From positions 124,001 through 188,000 of the forward strand of contig JAFKGQ010000012.1 of assembly GCA_017307755.1 (NCBI GenBank): 64,000 nt of DNA. Direction: 5' to 3'. The position numbers were made by a program, and so were the translations under genes. Of the stretch, positions 61,399-64,000 are shown in pieces (the stretch's first letter is position 1; each line of letters begins with the position of its first letter). Under the pieces are notes generated by a model. It saw nothing but the letters and a program-made list of their open reading frames with translations, was not told the origin of the DNA and did no database searches. This DNA is from Chitinophagaceae bacterium (GTDB taxonomy: Bacteria > Bacteroidota > Bacteroidia > Chitinophagales > Chitinophagaceae).

Positions 61399-64000
61399 AT
61401 GGGAAACTATTTAACTAAAGTCGCCACTTTATTGTTGGCAGTCTTTTCCTTTATCTTCCCCTCCTTTGCCCAAACCACCGTTACTATTTCAGGACATGTA
61501 CAAAACTCCCAGTCGAAGGAGGGTATCCCTTCCGTATCCGTCGCTGTCAAGGGTGGCGGATCCGGGACTACCACCGATGACAAGGGTAATTTCAGGCTTA
61601 CGACCACTCAGCAACCGCCATTTGTGCTGGTGTTCTCTTCCGTAGGATTTGAATCGGTGGAGATGAGTGTCACCAGTACTTCCGACCTCCATGTGGAGTT
61701 AAAGCCGGGTTCCATTTTAGGCACGGAAGTAGTGGTTTCGGCCAGTCGCGTCCCCCAGAATATCCTTGAATCGCCTGTATCCATCGAAAAGATGAATGCA
61801 GGAGCTATCCGTCAGATAGCGGCGCCTACCTTTTATGATGCGTTGCCCAACCTGAAAGGGGTGGAAACCAGCGTGCAGAGCCTCACCTTTCGAGGTGTGA
61901 CGACGAGGGGTTTTAACGCCAACGGGAATACGCGGTTCAACCAATTTATTGACGGTATGGACAACCAGGCGCCCGGGCTGAATTTTTCTGTGGCCAATAT
62001 CGTGGGGCCTTCCGATCTGGATGTCGCCAGCGTGGAATTGCTGCCGGGAGCCAGTTCCGCCCTTTACGGTGCGGGTGGTATGAATGGTACTCTCCTGGTC
62101 AATAGTAAAAGTCCCTTTGAATACCAGGGGCTTAGTGTCAAGCTGCAGGGCGGCATCAATCATGTGGATAAGAAACAGCAGTCCAGCGTAGGTTTTATAC
62201 CTGACCTGTCGGCACGGTATGCCAAGGCTTTTGGGAAGTTTGCTTTTAAGGTCAGTGTCAGCTGGCTACAGGCGGATGACTGGCAGGCCAATGATTCCAC
62301 CAATTTCGACCGGCTGAACCTAAAAGTAAAGCCGGGTTATTCGCATGCCACGGACCCCAATTACGATGGGATCAACGTATATGGGGATGAGATCAATACC
62401 ACCTTTGGCGCTTCAGGCATTCTTTTGAATGGGGTGACGGTCAGCCGCACGGGCTATAAAGAGTCAGACCTGGTGGATTACCGGACGAAGAATTTTAAAG
62501 GAACGGCAGCGGTCCATTACCGGTTTACCAACGACATAGAGGGCATCATCCAGGGTAACTATGGCTCCGGCACCACCGTGTATACGGGTTCCGACCGTTA
62601 TTCGCTGCGCAACTTCAATATCGGGCAATATAAAGCAGAAGTACGGGGTAAACGATTTTATGCCAGGATCTATACGACCCAGGAGCGTTCCGGCGATGCG
62701 TACAATGCCACAGCGTTAGGTACGCTGCTGAACGAAGCGTATAATCCCAGTGCGGTGTATAATGGTTCCGGCCAGGTAATAGGGGGCTGGTTCGCGGAAT
62801 ATGCGACGGTATACAACCAGGCGAGAGCCGGCGTATTTGCCGGTGCTCCCGGTGTGAAAGATGATGCGACATCGCATTTCCTCGCCCGGGCCTATGCGGA
62901 TAGGGCCAGGCTGCAGCCCGGCTCGGCACCCTTCATTGCGGCAAAGAATGCCATCACCAGCAGCTATATCGGGTATGGCAAGGGCCGCAACGGCGCCAAG
63001 TTCAACGATAAGACCAACCTCTATCAATACGAGGGCATGTATGATTTCACGGATCATATAAAGGTATTGGAGTTGCAGGTGGGCGGCGCTTTTCGCCATT
63101 ATTCACTTGGCTCCAACGGGACTATCTTCGCGGATAGCTCCGGCCGTATCGGCACTAATGAGGTCGGCGGTTTTGTCCAGGTGGGTAAAAAGCTGGTGAA
63201 CGACCGCATCCACCTGATCGGGTCTATCCGGTACGACAAGAATGAGAATTTCGACGGTCGTTTTACCCCTCGTATCGCGGCTGTGTTCACGGTGGCTCCG
63301 CAGCATAATATCCGTCTGTCTTACCAGACGGGCTATCGCAATCCTACCAACCAGGATCAGTGGATCGACCTGCCTATCCGGGCTAATACCCGCCTTATCG
63401 GCGGATTGCCGGCGCTTATCTACGATAAATATCATCTGGATGTAAACAAAGGCTATACGCAGGCGAGCGTGGCAAAATACCAGAGCACGGGTAACCCCGC
63501 GGACCTGCAGCAATATACGTTTGGGAAGTTCAAACCCGAGACGGTGGATGCGTATGAGATCGGGTATAAAGGACTTGTTGCAAACAGGCTGCTTATCGAT
63601 GCGTATTACTATTACAGCCGATATAAGGACTTCCTTTCTTACCTGGTGTTGATACAGCCCGGCAGCGCGGGTCTGGCGAATCCCAACATTTTTGCCACCT
63701 ATGTCAATAACCCCAACAGGGTGACCACGCAGGGCGGCGGACTGGGGCTGGATTACCTGGTGAATCAATGGGCCGTGTCCGGGAACTTCTCCTACAATGA
63801 TATCACCAAGGATGAAGGGCTGGCCAACAGCTTTAACTCTCCGAAATACAGATTTAACCTGGGGCTATCCAACAGGAATGTATATAAGAACATAGGTTTT
63901 AACGTGACCTATCGCTGGCAGGATGCTTTTACCTGGAACTCCAGCTTTGCCACGGGCAATGTGCCCGCCTTTGGGACGGTGGATGCGATGGTGAGCTATA
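61399..64000 (+). CDS. TonB-dependent receptor, N-terminal part (runs off the window)
   Basis: The frame from ATG 61399 is open to the window end, about 867 codons. The signal peptide is residues 1-24 (ATLLLAVFSFIFPSFAQ). A carboxypeptidase-regulatory-like domain (about 28-110; GIPSVSVAVKGGGSGTTTDD) is followed by a TonB box region (GTEVVVSASRVPQNILE), the plug (FYDALPNLKGVETSVQSLTFRGV, shown in parts FYDALPNLKGVE and SLTFRGV, then FIDGMDNQ and SVELLPGASSALYGAGGMNG) and a barrel still unfinished at the edge. It differs from the SusC protein in lacking an STN domain and has no SusD inside the window, so it is more likely a siderophore, cofactor or peptide receptor. Confidence 0.92.
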   Translation, partial: MGNYLTKVATLLLAVFSFIFPSFAQTTVTISGHVQNSQSKEGIPSVSVAVKGGGSGTTTDDKGNFRLTTTQQPPFVLVFSSVGFESVEMSVTSTSDLHVELKPGSILGTEVVVSASRVPQNILESPVSIEKMNAGAIRQIAAPTFYDALPNLKGVETSVQSLTFRGVTTRGFNANGNTRFNQFIDGMDNQAPGLNFSVANIVGPSDLDVASVELLPGASSALYGAGGMNGTLLVNSKSPFEYQGLSVKLQGGINHVDKKQQSSVGFIPDLSARYAKAFGKFAFKVSVSWLQADDWQANDSTNFDRLNLKVKPGYSHATDPNYDGINVYGDEINTTFGASGILLNGVTVSRTGYKESDLVDYRTKNFKGTAAVHYRFTNDIEGIIQGNYGSGTTVYTGSDRYSLRNFNIGQYKAEVRGKRFYARIYTTQERSGDAYNATALGTLLNEAYNPSAVYNGSGQVIGGWFAEYATVYNQARAGVFAGAPGVKDDATSHFLARAYADRARLQPGSAPFIAAKNAITSSYIGYGKGRNGAKFNDKTNLYQYEGMYDFTDHIKVLELQVGGAFRHYSLGSNGTIFADSSGRIGTNEVGGFVQVGKKLVNDRIHLIGSIRYDKNENFDGRFTPRIAAVFTVAPQHNIRLSYQTGYRNPTNQDQWIDLPIRANTRLIGGLPALIYDKYHLDVNKGYTQASVAKYQSTGNPADLQQYTFGKFKPETVDAYEIGYKGLVANRLLIDAYYYYSRYKDFLSYLVLIQPGSAGLANPNIFATYVNNPNRVTTQGGGLGLDYLVNQWAVSGNFSYNDITKDEGLANSFNSPKYRFNLGLSNRNVYKNIGFNVTYRWQDAFTWNSSFATGNVPAFGTVDAMVSY

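Overview
The window looks like a chromosomal segment of a Bacteroidota bacterium, most likely Chitinophagaceae or a close relative. The evidence is a SusC/SusD pair with its own ECF sigma factor and FecR anti-sigma factor, several families largely confined to this phylum (GSCFA, DUF4294, DUF5686, SMUG2-type glycosylase, a GT5 protein reduced to its N-terminal domain), and repeated promoter boxes of the form TAnnTTTG close to start codons. Most of it is ordinary, moderately GC-rich housekeeping DNA. I see no rRNA, tRNA, CRISPR array, prophage or intact insertion sequence. No gene-free stretch exceeds 300 bases; the longest are 52026-52282 (hairpin and operator-like dyads) and 58759-59001 (AT-rich, nothing recognisable).

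Layout. 1-11.4 kb: end of hppD, an L,D-transpeptidase, lysC, fbp, a CAP-domain protein, an ABC ATPase, a DinB protein, a NUDIX hydrolase, a large FtsX/MacB-type permease, then folC and a TonB-like protein on the minus strand. 11.4-17.7 kb: a small membrane protein, an AT-rich solitary AAA ATPase carrying a DUF4435/TOPRIM-like C-terminus (PARIS-like defence candidate), and a tight minus-strand operon agmatinase - two membrane proteins - radical SAM - SDR. 17.8-19.7 kb: a TetR regulator translationally coupled to a FabF-type ketosynthase behind a perfect 18-bp palindrome. 19.7-34.4 kb: a ten-gene minus-strand catabolic operon. 34.5-38.3 kb: ccmE, ccmF and a DUF4294 gene. 38.3-41.1 kb: panC-panD-flippase-rfaE2. 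41.2-48.8 kb: GT5-like gene, metK, NUDIX, rlmB, a PrsW protease (opposite strand), an HMG-CoA-lyase-like gene, GSCFA, and a truncated Rpn-type nuclease. 48.9-64 kb: an outer-membrane-type protein, SMUG2, miaE, bioF, a penicillin-acylase/membrane protein/DUF5686 operon, trhO, a histidine kinase, purC, and the start of a TonB-dependent receptor that runs off the end.

The most interesting system is the operon at 19707-34409. It encodes ECF sigma, FecR, SusC, SusD, a DUF4380 (mutarotase-like) protein, a PQQ dehydrogenase with a built-in cytochrome c domain, an SMP-30/gluconolactonase, a SelA-like PLP lyase, a RidA imine deaminase, and a fusion of a BASS-type organic-anion transporter with an RraA-type aldolase. 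Enzymes that are normally cytoplasmic (the PLP lyase, RidA, the aldolase) all carry export signals here, two of them Tat-like. My inference is a complete extracytoplasmic route: oxidise an aldose or amino sugar to its lactone, open it, eliminate water or ammonia to a 2-keto-3-deoxy acid, cleave that, and import the resulting keto acid. The substrate is not proven by the sequence.
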